This document shows, in pieces, positions 7,363 through 13,879 of a stretch of DNA of 14,384 bases; the first letter of the stretch is position 1, and each line of letters starts with the position of its first letter. The position numbers and the translations under genes were made by a program. This DNA comes from Acidobacteriaceae bacterium (GTDB lineage: Bacteria > Acidobacteriota > Terriglobia > Terriglobales > Acidobacteriaceae), in contig WQYS01000023.1 in NCBI GenBank assembly GCA_009781125.1, positions 1 to 14,384 on the forward strand, given 5' to 3'. The notes under the pieces are model-generated. The model made no database searches. It worked only from the letters and a program-made list of their open reading frames with translations, and was not told the origin of the DNA.

Positions 7363-8373
7363 CTAGTGCGTCATCGAAAACACCAGCAGCAGCAGTCCCG
7401 AAAGGAAGCAGACAAACATGGCGGCGGTCATCCACTGCGTGCCGCGCGAAGCTCCCCTGGTCTCCTTCCAGATGAAGATGCCCCAGATGGCTGCAATCAT
7501 GGTTCCGCCCTGCCCCAGGCCGTAGGCGATTGCAGGGCTGGCCACCTTCGACGCCACGATGTTCGCCGTAAAGCCAATGCCGTTAATGACGCCGCCCAGT
7601 ATGCCGACCAGATGCCACGGGATGCCGCGGCTGAAGAACTCCGAGTAGGTCGCCGTGGGGCCCTTCACCGGACGCCGCATCATGTAGCTATTGAAGACGA
7701 AGCTCGACAGCAGCGCGCCCACCGTATTCACCAGCACCGCCGCATAAGGTCCAAAGCGGCCTGGAGTCAAGCTGACGAAATCGGGCGACACCGACCGCAG
7801 CGTCAGGTAATAGAAGAGTCCCATGAGGACGCCGCCGACGAGTGCAAGGGTGATGCCCTTGGCCACCACGCCCTGCTCTGTGCTCTTGTCTTTCTGGATG
7901 TTGCGGTACACCAGGCTGTTGATGATGATCGCCAGCGCAACCAAAGCCACGCCACCGAAGATCAACGCCGGATTGCCGCGCGGGTCAAAGAAGTAGTTGA
8001 TCAGCACGCCCTCCACCAGCGCCGTGCCAATGGCGATCGGTTGAGCGATGGCTATGCCTGCGATGTCGACCGCGGACATGAAGAGGATGTTGGCGAGGTT
8101 CCAGACCACGCCGCCCGCCAGCGCCCATCCGTAGGTGCCCATCGAGCCTTGGCGCAGATCCTCAATCAGGCCGCGTCCGGTCGATCCCATCGATCCGAAC
8201 GTCAGGCCTACGATCAGCGGCAGCAGAACGTAGCCGATGTTTGTGTCCCAGTAGAACAGCGAAAATGGATATGAGGGGCGCTTCAGCTTCAGCGTGTTCG
8301 CCCACGATCCCCAGCAGATCATGGTGAGCACGCACAGGGCGATGGCCAATGGATACGACTGAACAAGCATCAT
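7363..8373 (-). CDS. Ureide-permease/GRP-like (DMT superfamily) sugar or nucleoside transporter
   Basis: Inner-membrane protein of 336 residues, almost entirely hydrophobic, with about ten membrane helices. The first ends in ICWGSWANT, a motif I know from bacterial relatives of plant ureide permeases and the glucose/ribose porter (GRP) group. GGVVWNLANI followed by PIAIGTALVEGVLINYFFDPR matches the plant ureide-permease pattern of a GN-containing helix then a T-x-L-N-Y-F-x-D loop. Such proteins are often annotated 'multidrug DMT permease' but are frequently found beside ribokinase genes, which fits sugar or nucleoside uptake here. I chose ATG at 8373; an adjacent ATG at 8370 is equally possible. 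A TTG at 8403 would add ten residues but lacks a ribosome site, while AGGAAGG lies inside that extension. It has its own promoter and LacI-type operator. The exact substrate is unproven. Confidence 0.8.
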   Translation of the reverse strand: MMLVQSYPLAIALCVLTMICWGSWANTLKLKRPSYPFSLFYWDTNIGYVLLPLIVGLTFGSMGSTGRGLIEDLRQGSMGTYGWALAGGVVWNLANILFMSAVDIAGIAIAQPIAIGTALVEGVLINYFFDPRGNPALIFGGVALVALAIIINSLVYRNIQKDKSTEQGVVAKGITLALVGGVLMGLFYYLTLRSVSPDFVSLTPGRFGPYAAVLVNTVGALLSSFVFNSYMMRRPVKGPTATYSEFFSRGIPWHLVGILGGVINGIGFTANIVASKVASPAIAYGLGQGGTMIAAIWGIFIWKETRGASRGTQWMTAAMFVCFLSGLLLLVFSMTH

Positions 8374-8481
8374 AACGGACGGTTCCGCCTTCCTTGCGAT
8401 CAATAGAATCAGAATCGTCCCGCCACAAAAGCCGCTTACTCCCGGGTGGAAGGCGGCAGGCCTTCGCTTCGGGAGCAGCGG

Positions 8482-8493
8482 TGAAAGGTTTCA
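8482..8493. promoter_or_regulatory. Predicted LacI-family operator of the transporter gene
   Basis: TGAAAGGTTTCA is palindromic except for its central GG and differs by one base from the perfect TGAAACGTTTCA found upstream of the ribokinase gene. It lies 16 nt downstream of the predicted transporter -10 element. Confidence 0.6.
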
Positions 8494-8509
8494 AGGACGA
8501 ACCGGATGA

Positions 8510-8539
8510 AGTGTAGGACGCCTCTGCAAGACTTGTCAA
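8510..8539 (-). promoter_or_regulatory. Predicted sigma-70 promoter of the transporter gene
   Basis: On the minus strand TTGACA (8534-8539), an 18-nt spacer and TACACT (8510-8515) form a good promoter, with start expected near 8503 and a leader of about 130 nt. The rest of the 408-bp gap between the transporter and the regulator gene (8374-8781) holds the matching operator, the regulator's own promoter, and otherwise GC-rich sequence in which I see no gene. Confidence 0.6.
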
Positions 8540-8676
8540 GGAAGCCTGCCGATTTTTCCTCCGATAGCCGGCCTCTCCGGGAACATTTCTCAGGCCGCGC
8601 GCGGCTCTCTCCCCGCCCGGCCAATCCATAAAGACCGGCGGGAGAATGTGATGAACCGGTAACAAACGGAAACTGG

Positions 8677-8685
8677 TGTTATGCT
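8677..8685 (+). promoter_or_regulatory. Possible extended -10 promoter of the LacI-family regulator gene
   Basis: TGTTATGCT fits the extended -10 form TGn-TATnnT. No convincing -35 element is seen 16-18 nt upstream. The start would fall near 8692, giving a leader of about 90 nt. A small ATGCT/AGCAT inverted repeat (8681-8695) overlaps the expected start. No TGAAA/TTTCA operator is seen here, so I find no sign of autorepression. Confidence 0.35.
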
Positions 8686-8781
8686 GTGATAGCATCCGCC
8701 AGTGAGATATGCGCAGACCTGGTTGATCGGGCACGGTGGCTGCATGTGGCACGATATTTGAATCTGGAAGAAGGCACGCGC

Positions 8782-9831
8782 ATGGCAAACATGAAACAGA
8801 TCGCCGAGCTTGCAGGAGTCTCGCTGGGTACGGTGTCCCACGTACTGAACGGCACCGTAAGGGTGCGGGAGCCACTGCGCAAGCGGGTTTTGGATGCCGT
8901 GCAGGCGACCGGCTACCGCCCCAGCCAGTTGGCGCGAGGACTGCGCAAGGACAAAACGAACATCCTGGCGATGATTATTCCCGATATTTTGAATCCTTTT
9001 TTCCCGGGCGTGGTGCGCGGAGCCGAGGATCTTGCATCGGCCAACGACTATCGCCTGGTGCTGTGCAATACGGATAACGACCCGGAGAAGGAGCTCGCGC
9101 ACGTGAAGGCGCTCGAAGCCTATCTTCCCTCCGGGCTGATCGTGATTCCGTCAGACATGAGCGAGCTGGCCTACGAGGCGGACTCCTTCATTCGAGCAGG
9201 AGCTGCCGTGGTCTGCGTAGACCGGCGTCCGCGTAACTGGGACGGCGACAGCGTCACGATTAACAACGTCGCCGGAGCCATGGACGCCACGTCGTATCTG
9301 ATTGGACTGGGACATCGCCATATCGCGGCCATCACCGGGCCGCTGCACCTGACCAGTTCGCAGGACCGCTTGAACGGATTCAAGCGGGCGCTGCGGCAGG
9401 CGGGACTGGATTCGCCTCCCGGATACCTGCACGAGACCACCTTCGACCGCAGCGGCGGTTATGCCAAGACAAAAATTCTGATGCGCCTGGTGCCGCGTCC
9501 GACGGCGATCATGGCATGTAACGACATGATCGCGCTGGGCGCGCTGATGGCCATCCGCGACGAAGGACTGCGCTGTCCGCAGGATGTCTCGCTGATCGGC
9601 TTCGACGGACTCGATCTGACCGAGGTCACTACGCCGCAGTTGAGTTCGGTGTACCAGTCACCCTACCAGGTCGGTGCCGAGGCCGTGCAACTGGCGCTGG
9701 ACCGGCTCAAGCGCCCCAAAGGCCCCATGCGCCGCGTGGTGCTGAAGACGGAGCTGAGGATCCGCGAGTCGGTAGCGCCTCCGTCGCAAAACGGACAGAC
9801 GGCTCCGCCAATAATCCAGCAGATGGCATGA
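8782..9831 (+). CDS. LacI-family transcriptional regulator
   Basis: DNA-binding sugar-responsive regulator of 349 residues, the usual family size. The N-terminal helix-turn-helix reads MKQIAELAGVSLGTVSHVLNG (about 4-24). It is followed by the hinge GYRPSQLARGL, with Leu54 as the likely minor-groove-intercalating residue that selects a central CG or GC step. The rest is the periplasmic-binding-protein fold: NILAMIIPDILNPFFPGVVRG, VCVDRR, GHRHIAAITG, and PTAIMACNDMIALGALMAIRDEG with the family-typical effector-pocket Asp-rich segment, then SLIGFDG. The start is ATG at 8782, with AGAAGG 8 nt upstream; the frame extends further upstream but that part lacks family similarity. It lies between the transporter and the ribokinase, and three candidate operators in the window match its family's site type, so it probably controls the whole cluster. 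The effector is unknown. Confidence 0.93.
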   Translation: MANMKQIAELAGVSLGTVSHVLNGTVRVREPLRKRVLDAVQATGYRPSQLARGLRKDKTNILAMIIPDILNPFFPGVVRGAEDLASANDYRLVLCNTDNDPEKELAHVKALEAYLPSGLIVIPSDMSELAYEADSFIRAGAAVVCVDRRPRNWDGDSVTINNVAGAMDATSYLIGLGHRHIAAITGPLHLTSSQDRLNGFKRALRQAGLDSPPGYLHETTFDRSGGYAKTKILMRLVPRPTAIMACNDMIALGALMAIRDEGLRCPQDVSLIGFDGLDLTEVTTPQLSSVYQSPYQVGAEAVQLALDRLKRPKGPMRRVVLKTELRIRESVAPPSQNGQTAPPIIQQMA

Positions 9832-9840
9832 CCGCTGTGC

Positions 9841-9892
9841 CCTGTACTCCGGAGACAGGCATGAAACTCTTCTCATTTGCATGAGAGTTCAT
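9841..9892 (+). terminator. Hairpin-rich end region of the regulator gene, weak terminator candidate
   Basis: Two consecutive inverted repeats lie past the stop: CCTGT/ACAGG around 9841-9859, and TCTCAT-TTGC-ATGAGA (9871-9886) flanked by ATGAAAC/GTTCAT. No proper T run follows, so intrinsic termination is uncertain. Confidence 0.3.
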
Positions 9893-9943
9893 CGGCTCCT
9901 CGGCTGAGGATTACCCTGCGGTCACCGCCTCCACAAACAAGGC

Positions 9944-9973
9944 TTGACAGCGCTAACTAAGTTGGAATACAGT
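9944..9973 (+). promoter_or_regulatory. Predicted sigma-70 promoter of the ribokinase-mutarotase operon
   Basis: TTGACA (9944-9949), an 18-nt spacer and TACAGT (9968-9973). The expected start near 9980 gives a leader of about 130 nt. The 281-bp gap between regulator and ribokinase holds the weak terminator, this promoter, the operator below and a leader with no recognisable riboswitch. Confidence 0.65.
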
Positions 9974-10011
9974 TGCACGAGGAAATGAAACGTTTCAACA
10001 TCAAGTTGGAA
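9959..10011 (+). repeat. Direct repeat AAGTTGGAA flanking the ribokinase operator
   Basis: Nine identical bases at 9959-9967 and 10003-10011, 44 bp apart, bracket the -10 element and the operator. This could be a second factor's paired site or chance. Confidence 0.3.
9986..9997. promoter_or_regulatory. Predicted LacI-family operator of the ribokinase operon
   Basis: TGAAACGTTTCA is a perfect 12-bp palindrome with central CG, the classical LacI/PurR/CcpA-type half-site pattern. It starts 12 nt after the -10 element, overlapping the early transcribed region, as expected for a repressor site. Confidence 0.78.
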
Positions 10012-10112
10012 ATTCAGCGCCAAATCGCCGGATTCTGTGCTTCCTGTGTGGACTTTTCATCTGCCGAGCGCTCGCATGAGAGCCGCCGACATATCGAATC
10101 TATGGATGGAAT

Positions 10113-11084
10113 ATGAGGAAACCGATTGTTGTTGTGGGTAGCGTGAATCTGGACCTGGTCAGCAAGGGAAAGAAGATCCCGGCCCCGGGAGAGACGGTGC
10201 GTGGTGAGTCGTTTCAAACCTTCAACGGCGGAAAGGGCGCGAACCAGGCGGTTGCGGCGGCCCGGCTCGGCTACCCGGTCAGCATGATTGCGAAGGTCGG
10301 CGGAGACGACTTCGGCGCGCGCCTGCGCGGCGCTCTCGAAGCCGAGAAGATCGATGTCGCTCATGTGGGAACGGCTGCCTCGCTGTCGTCCGGAGTGGCC
10401 ATGATCTCCGTGGACGAGAAGGGGCAGAACAGCATCACCGTGGTGCCGGGCGCAAACGACGCTCTTATGCCCGCCGATCTGGATGCCTGCCGCGAGACGC
10501 TGCGCGCCGCAGGTATGATCCTGGCGCAGCTGGAGATTCCCCTGGAGACGGTGGAGCGGCTCTCGCAGCTTGCCGCTGAGTTCGGCGTACCCATGATGCT
10601 CGATCCCGCTCCGGCGAGGCCGATTCCGCAGCAGATTCTTAAGCGCGTCACCTACCTGACGCCCAACGAGACCGAGACCCTCACGCTGTGCGGAATCACG
10701 AAGTCCGAACTGGATCTCACGACTGCCGCCGAGTGCGCAAAGCAGCTCCAGGCGCAGGGCGTGGCCAATGTCGTGATTAAGATGGGCAGCCGCGGAGCCT
10801 ATGTAACCGACGCCAGCGGAGCGGCTACGTTCGTTCCGACCATCAAGGTTGCGGTAGTGGATTCAACGGCAGCGGGAGACGCCTTCAACGGCGCGTTCGC
10901 ATCCGCTCTGCTGAGCGGCAAGGATCTGCTGCAAGCGGTGCGCTATGCGGCGGCGGCGGGAGCCGTATCGGTGACGCGCGCGGGCGCGCAGCCTGCCATG
11001 CCGGCGGCCGCCGAAGTGGAAGCTCTGCTTGCCCAAAACGGGCAGGCACTGAAGGAACCAGAGATGGTAAAAATTGGAGGGTAA
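10113..11084 (+). CDS. rbsK: Ribokinase (PfkB/carbohydrate kinase family)
   Basis: Cytoplasmic ATP-dependent sugar kinase of 323 residues, slightly longer than the roughly 305-310 of typical ribokinases because of a short C-terminal tail. N-terminal VVVGSVNLDLV is the ribokinase first strand. FNGGKGANQAVAAARLG (37-53) is PfkB signature 1 with the sugar-binding GGKGAN. TPNETE (183-188) is conserved. VDSTAAGDAFNG (249-260) is signature 2 with catalytic base Asp256 and the anion-hole Ala-Ala-Gly, where many relatives read D-T-T-G-A-G-D. The start ATG at 10113 has only a weak upstream GGATGGAA, and a five-codon reading frame (ATG at 10102) ends in the overlapping ATGA. It is followed after 11 nt by the FucU/RbsD gene, forming a phosphorylation plus mutarotation pair. 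Ribose is the default substrate, but another pentose or deoxysugar is possible in this context. Confidence 0.9.
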   Translation: MRKPIVVVGSVNLDLVSKGKKIPAPGETVRGESFQTFNGGKGANQAVAAARLGYPVSMIAKVGGDDFGARLRGALEAEKIDVAHVGTAASLSSGVAMISVDEKGQNSITVVPGANDALMPADLDACRETLRAAGMILAQLEIPLETVERLSQLAAEFGVPMMLDPAPARPIPQQILKRVTYLTPNETETLTLCGITKSELDLTTAAECAKQLQAQGVANVVIKMGSRGAYVTDASGAATFVPTIKVAVVDSTAAGDAFNGAFASALLSGKDLLQAVRYAAAAGAVSVTRAGAQPAMPAAAEVEALLAQNGQALKEPEMVKIGG

Positions 11085-11095
11085 GAGTAGAGCTT

Positions 11096-11527
11096 ATGCT
11101 GAAGACATTAGGTATTCTGCACACGCCAGAGCTTCTGCATGTTCTGGCATCGATGGGCCACGGCGATGTAATCGCCATCGTGGACCGCAACTATCCGGCG
11201 GTCTCGAACGCGCAGCGGCTGGTGCGGCTCGACGGGGCAGACCTGCCCGCTGCCGTCACGGCCTGTCTGCAACTGATGCCGATAGACACGTTCGTTGAGA
11301 ACCCTGTCCAGCGCATGATGCAGGTGCACGCCCCCAGTGAGGTTCCCGAGGTACAGCAAGAGTGTCAAGCCATCCTCGACAAGGCGGAAGGCAAGCACAT
11401 TCCCATGGAAGCCGTCGAGCGGCTCGCGTTCTACGAGCAGGCCCGCAAGGCCTTCGCCATCGTCTACACCACCGAATCGCGGCCTTATGGATGTCTTCTC
11501 TTCAAGAAGGGCGTCGTCTTCGATTAG
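11096..11527 (+). CDS. fucU: RbsD/FucU-family sugar mutarotase (FucU-like)
   Basis: Protein of 143 residues, the normal size for FucU/RbsD, which interconvert alpha and beta anomers (or pyranose forms) of monosaccharides and act as decamers. The N-terminus MLKTLGILHTPELLHVLASMGHGD carries the conserved HGD (His22, Asp24). The C-terminal block FYEQARKAFAIVYTTESRPYG then KKGV resembles E. coli FucU (from memory: FYERAQKAFAIV then KKGV) more than RbsD, so an L-fucose-type mutarotase is the better guess. GGAGGG lies 14 nt before ATG at 11096, overlapping the end of the ribokinase gene; the 11-nt gap marks a shared transcript. A FucU-like mutarotase beside a ribokinase rather than fuculokinase is notable and leaves the sugar open. 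The gene is followed by an intergenic repeat palindrome that probably ends the transcript. Confidence 0.82.
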   Translation: MLKTLGILHTPELLHVLASMGHGDVIAIVDRNYPAVSNAQRLVRLDGADLPAAVTACLQLMPIDTFVENPVQRMMQVHAPSEVPEVQQECQAILDKAEGKHIPMEAVERLAFYEQARKAFAIVYTTESRPYGCLLFKKGVVFD

Positions 11528-11557
11528 GGCATTGTCCCAGGAGCTGTACCCTTTGGG

Positions 11558-11625
11558 CTTGTCATTCCGATTGGCTTGTCATCCCGATTGACTTGTCATC
11601 CCGATTGACTTGTCATTCCGAACGG
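11558..11625 (+). repeat. Four tandem 17-bp units of CTTGTCATTCCGATTGG type
   Basis: Units start at 11558, 11575, 11592 and 11609; the first three differ by only a base or two (T/C in ATTCC or ATCCC, G/A at the end). The fourth diverges after TTCCGA where it becomes the left arm of the palindrome that follows. Two 19-bp copies of GGAATGACAATTCGTGAG (11703-11740), the inverse of the same TTGTCATTCC core, stand on the far side. Confidence 0.85.
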
Positions 11626-11711
11626 AGTGAGGGATCTGCTTTTTCCCTGCCGCCACAAACATTTACGGTGCGGAAGAAGAAAGCAGGTTCCTCGTTTCAC
11701 TCGGAATGACA
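11611..11711 (+). repeat. REP-like intergenic palindrome between convergent genes, probable terminator
   Basis: Two 32-nt arms (11611-11642 and 11680-11711), both ending in TGTCATTCCGA outward and CTGCTTT inward, match at 25 of 32 positions when inverted. Five of the seven differences give G-U pairs in the plus-strand RNA, so 30 of 32 positions can pair there. It fills the gap between convergent fucU and the ROK kinase gene and can serve as terminator or mRNA 3'-end stabiliser. I recall related TGTCATTCC-type elements as frequent in Acidobacteriaceae intergenic regions; this needs a genome search. Confidence 0.75.
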
Positions 11712-11762
11712 ATTCGTGAGTGGAATGACAATTCGTGAGGACATACCAATCCGGATATCACT

Positions 11763-12800
11763 TTAGCCTTCGCGCCATAGCCAGGCCGCTCCACGCACGC
11801 CGCTGGCGTCTCCGTATTTCGCCTTCCGGATCGGAGTATCCATCTCCCGGCCAAAGACGTAGGGCTTGATCTTCTTCCACAGCAGATCATCTTTGTAGAG
11901 ATGATCTGCATTCGACAGTCCTCCACCGATCACAATGACATCCGGATCCATGAGGTTAATCATCTGGGCAAGGCTTCTTGCCAGCCGATCTTCAAAACGA
12001 CGCACCGTAGCAACGGCATCGGCATCCCCGGCCTCAAAACCGGCCAGAATCTCCTTCGAGGTCTTCGTTTTTCCCGTCACTTGCTCGTGGTCCCTCTCCA
12101 CGCCGCTGCCTGATATCCATTGTTCGATGCACCCGCGCATGCCGCATTTACAAGCCGGTTCGGGAAACTCGCCGACCTGCAGCCATGGCAATGGATTATG
12201 TCCCCACTCACCGGCTACGTCGTTCGGGCCAGGGTGAATTTTTTTATCGATTGCAACTCCACCGCCACACCCAGTCCCCAAAATCACCCCAAAAACTACT
12301 CTCTTCCCCTCCCCCGCGCCGTCGGTTGCCTCCGAGACCGCCATGCAGTTGGCGTCGTTTGCAATAAGCACCTCTTCGCGTTTCAACGCCGTGCGCAGGT
12401 CGACCTTCAGATACTTGCCGTTCAGCCCCTTTACATTGGGGGCATTCTTGACCTGTTCCGTTAATTTGGAGATGGTGCCGGGAATACCGACACCAACCGT
12501 GCCAGTCCGGCCCGTCTTGGCCTCTATGCGATCGACAAGCCATGCAATGGCAGCTATCGTTTCCTCGTAAACATCTGGCGTATCGACGCGAAGCCTCTTT
12601 ATGTTGATAACGCCAGTCTTCTCATTCTCCTCGTTCTTCAGAGTCAACTCCGTTTTGTTGGCCCGAGTCAACTTCTCTCCACCAGGATCAACCGGCAGTG
12701 GCAGTTCCTCACCGCTGGGATCAAGCGCCAGCGCCGCGATCTTCGTTCCACCCAGATCAATCCCTATGTACATTTCAGGAACATTGCCGTTCTTCGTCAC
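11763..12800 (-). CDS. mak: ROK-family sugar kinase, Mak (fructokinase)-like, with an N-terminal-domain insertion
   Basis: Cytoplasmic ATP-dependent hexose kinase of 345 residues; Mak relatives are about 300. The phosphate-binding IGIDLGGTK (12-20) opens the fold. ANDANC carries catalytic Asp149. LGTGCGGG (174-181) binds phosphate. GEWGHNPLPW (197-206) and CKCGMRGC (Cys217, 219, 224) with His201 form the ROK zinc site. DPDVIVIGGG and GDASGVRGAAWLW near the end are almost identical to E. coli Mak as I recall it. Fructose (or mannose/glucose) is therefore the likely substrate. Residues about 34-66 have no counterpart in Mak and are lysine-, glutamate- and asparagine-rich. The start is GTG at 12800 with AAGGAG 7 nt upstream. 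It follows the semialdehyde-dehydrogenase homologue by 23 nt and is probably co-transcribed with it, not with the catabolic cluster. Confidence 0.88.
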   Translation of the reverse strand: MTKNGNVPEMYIGIDLGGTKIAALALDPSGEELPLPVDPGGEKLTRANKTELTLKNEENEKTGVINIKRLRVDTPDVYEETIAAIAWLVDRIEAKTGRTGTVGVGIPGTISKLTEQVKNAPNVKGLNGKYLKVDLRTALKREEVLIANDANCMAVSEATDGAGEGKRVVFGVILGTGCGGGVAIDKKIHPGPNDVAGEWGHNPLPWLQVGEFPEPACKCGMRGCIEQWISGSGVERDHEQVTGKTKTSKEILAGFEAGDADAVATVRRFEDRLARSLAQMINLMDPDVIVIGGGLSNADHLYKDDLLWKKIKPYVFGREMDTPIRKAKYGDASGVRGAAWLWREG

Positions 12801-12823
12801 GAACTTTCTCCTTATCCAGCGGC

Positions 12824-13861
12824 CTACTGGACCTTCCCTTGGGGCCGAAGTTTTCCTAACTCACAGGCGCAGGCAATGGCATTGATCGCCGCCAGCTTCA
12901 GATTGTCTGCCGCCATCCACAACCACACACCGGAGGCGCCCGCGCTCTTCACGCGAACCATAATCTCGTCCCTGCCTGCGGCGCTTAGATTGCTGGGCGG
13001 CTCTGCATCGGATGCTACTACATCGATGTGCTCCCCGGCGAGAGCTTTTTCCACCTGCTCGGCGCGGGCTGGCTCTCCCAGCTCGACAAACGCCGAGATC
13101 ACATAGCCATGAAAGACCGGAGCCTGCACCATCTGAAGCATCAGAGGCGGCTCGCCGCCGATCAGCGCCGCGAACTGCTCGTGAATGCGCTGCTCGATGG
13201 CATCCAGCTTGATCCTGGCCTCTTCTCCAAGCACGGGCAGAAGATTGAACGCAGCCTGCGCATCATAAAGCTCGCGCGGAAGGCTCTGGAAAGACAGCAG
13301 ATTCACGGTCTGCTGATGCAGCTCGTCCATGGCCGCGCGTCCGTGCTCTGACGCCGGAGTCATCACCGTAGCGGCAATTCCGGCCAGCGGAAACTTTGCC
13401 TTCAGCCTGGCCACCGCCAGCGCCAGCATCAGCGATGCCGGATGCGCCGAGACTACGGCGCTGGTCTTCAGATCAGGATCGCGGCCCGGCTGCGCGTTGC
13501 CAGCGATCCACGGCGCGCGCACCAGAACATCCTTCTCGTGATCCAGCGCCGAGGTCAGATCGACGATGCTGGCTCCCGAGTGACGTGCCTGCTTCCAGAC
13601 CTTCTTCGTCGTCTCCGGACTGCCTGCGAAGAAGACGTAGTCCATGCGGTCGAACGAGGTCTCGTCAATCGGCTGGATCACGGCGGCCTCGTCGCCCGCA
13701 GCGGCGATCTGTCCGGCGGCCTCTTCGTCGTCGAGCAGCACGAACTCCGACGCTGCCAGCGCCGACTCGTTCAAGGCGTCGATCAGCTCTTTACCCAGCA
13801 GCGACGACGCTCCCACGACTCCGATCCGGGCTGTATGAACTCTCTTCTCTGCCGTCATCAT
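12824..13861 (-). CDS. Aspartate-semialdehyde-dehydrogenase homologue lacking the catalytic cysteine (Usg-like)
   Basis: Protein of 345 residues with the N-terminal NAD(P)-binding fold (IGVVGASSLLGKEL, 13-26; FFAGSPETT, 77-85; IVDLTSALDH, 99-108) and the C-terminal Asd dimerisation domain (AFNLLPVLGEEARI; QMVQAPVFHGY). True Asd has N-P-N-C-T/S at the end of the first domain; here the segment reads VVSAHPASLML, with Ala142-Ser143 instead of the cysteine nucleophile. It should thus lack ordinary dehydrogenase activity. From memory, E. coli Usg is also a Cys-less Asd homologue and shares the QAPVF and AFNxLPxL blocks. Function is unknown. ATG at 13861 has GGAG 8 nt upstream. It lies 18 nt after pssA and 23 nt before the ROK kinase in one minus-strand operon. 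Confidence 0.8.
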   Translation of the reverse strand: MMTAEKRVHTARIGVVGASSLLGKELIDALNESALAASEFVLLDDEEAAGQIAAAGDEAAVIQPIDETSFDRMDYVFFAGSPETTKKVWKQARHSGASIVDLTSALDHEKDVLVRAPWIAGNAQPGRDPDLKTSAVVSAHPASLMLALAVARLKAKFPLAGIAATVMTPASEHGRAAMDELHQQTVNLLSFQSLPRELYDAQAAFNLLPVLGEEARIKLDAIEQRIHEQFAALIGGEPPLMLQMVQAPVFHGYVISAFVELGEPARAEQVEKALAGEHIDVVASDAEPPSNLSAAGRDEIMVRVKSAGASGVWLWMAADNLKLAAINAIACACELGKLRPQGKVQ

Positions 13862-13879
13862 TCACTTATCTCCGCACCG

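Noticed and set aside
8686..8781. N-terminal 32-codon extension of the LacI-family regulator
   Set aside because: The extension overlaps the predicted promoter start, has no family similarity, and ATG at 8782 has a good ribosome site right before the helix-turn-helix.
8162..8875. Minus-strand frame of 237 codons across the transporter start and regulatory gap
   Set aside because: It overlaps the transporter in another frame and the divergent regulator, lacks a ribosome site and shows no family motif.
11558..11625. CRISPR-like array
   Set aside because: The 17-bp units are directly tandem with no unique spacers, so this is a tandem repeat next to a palindromic element.
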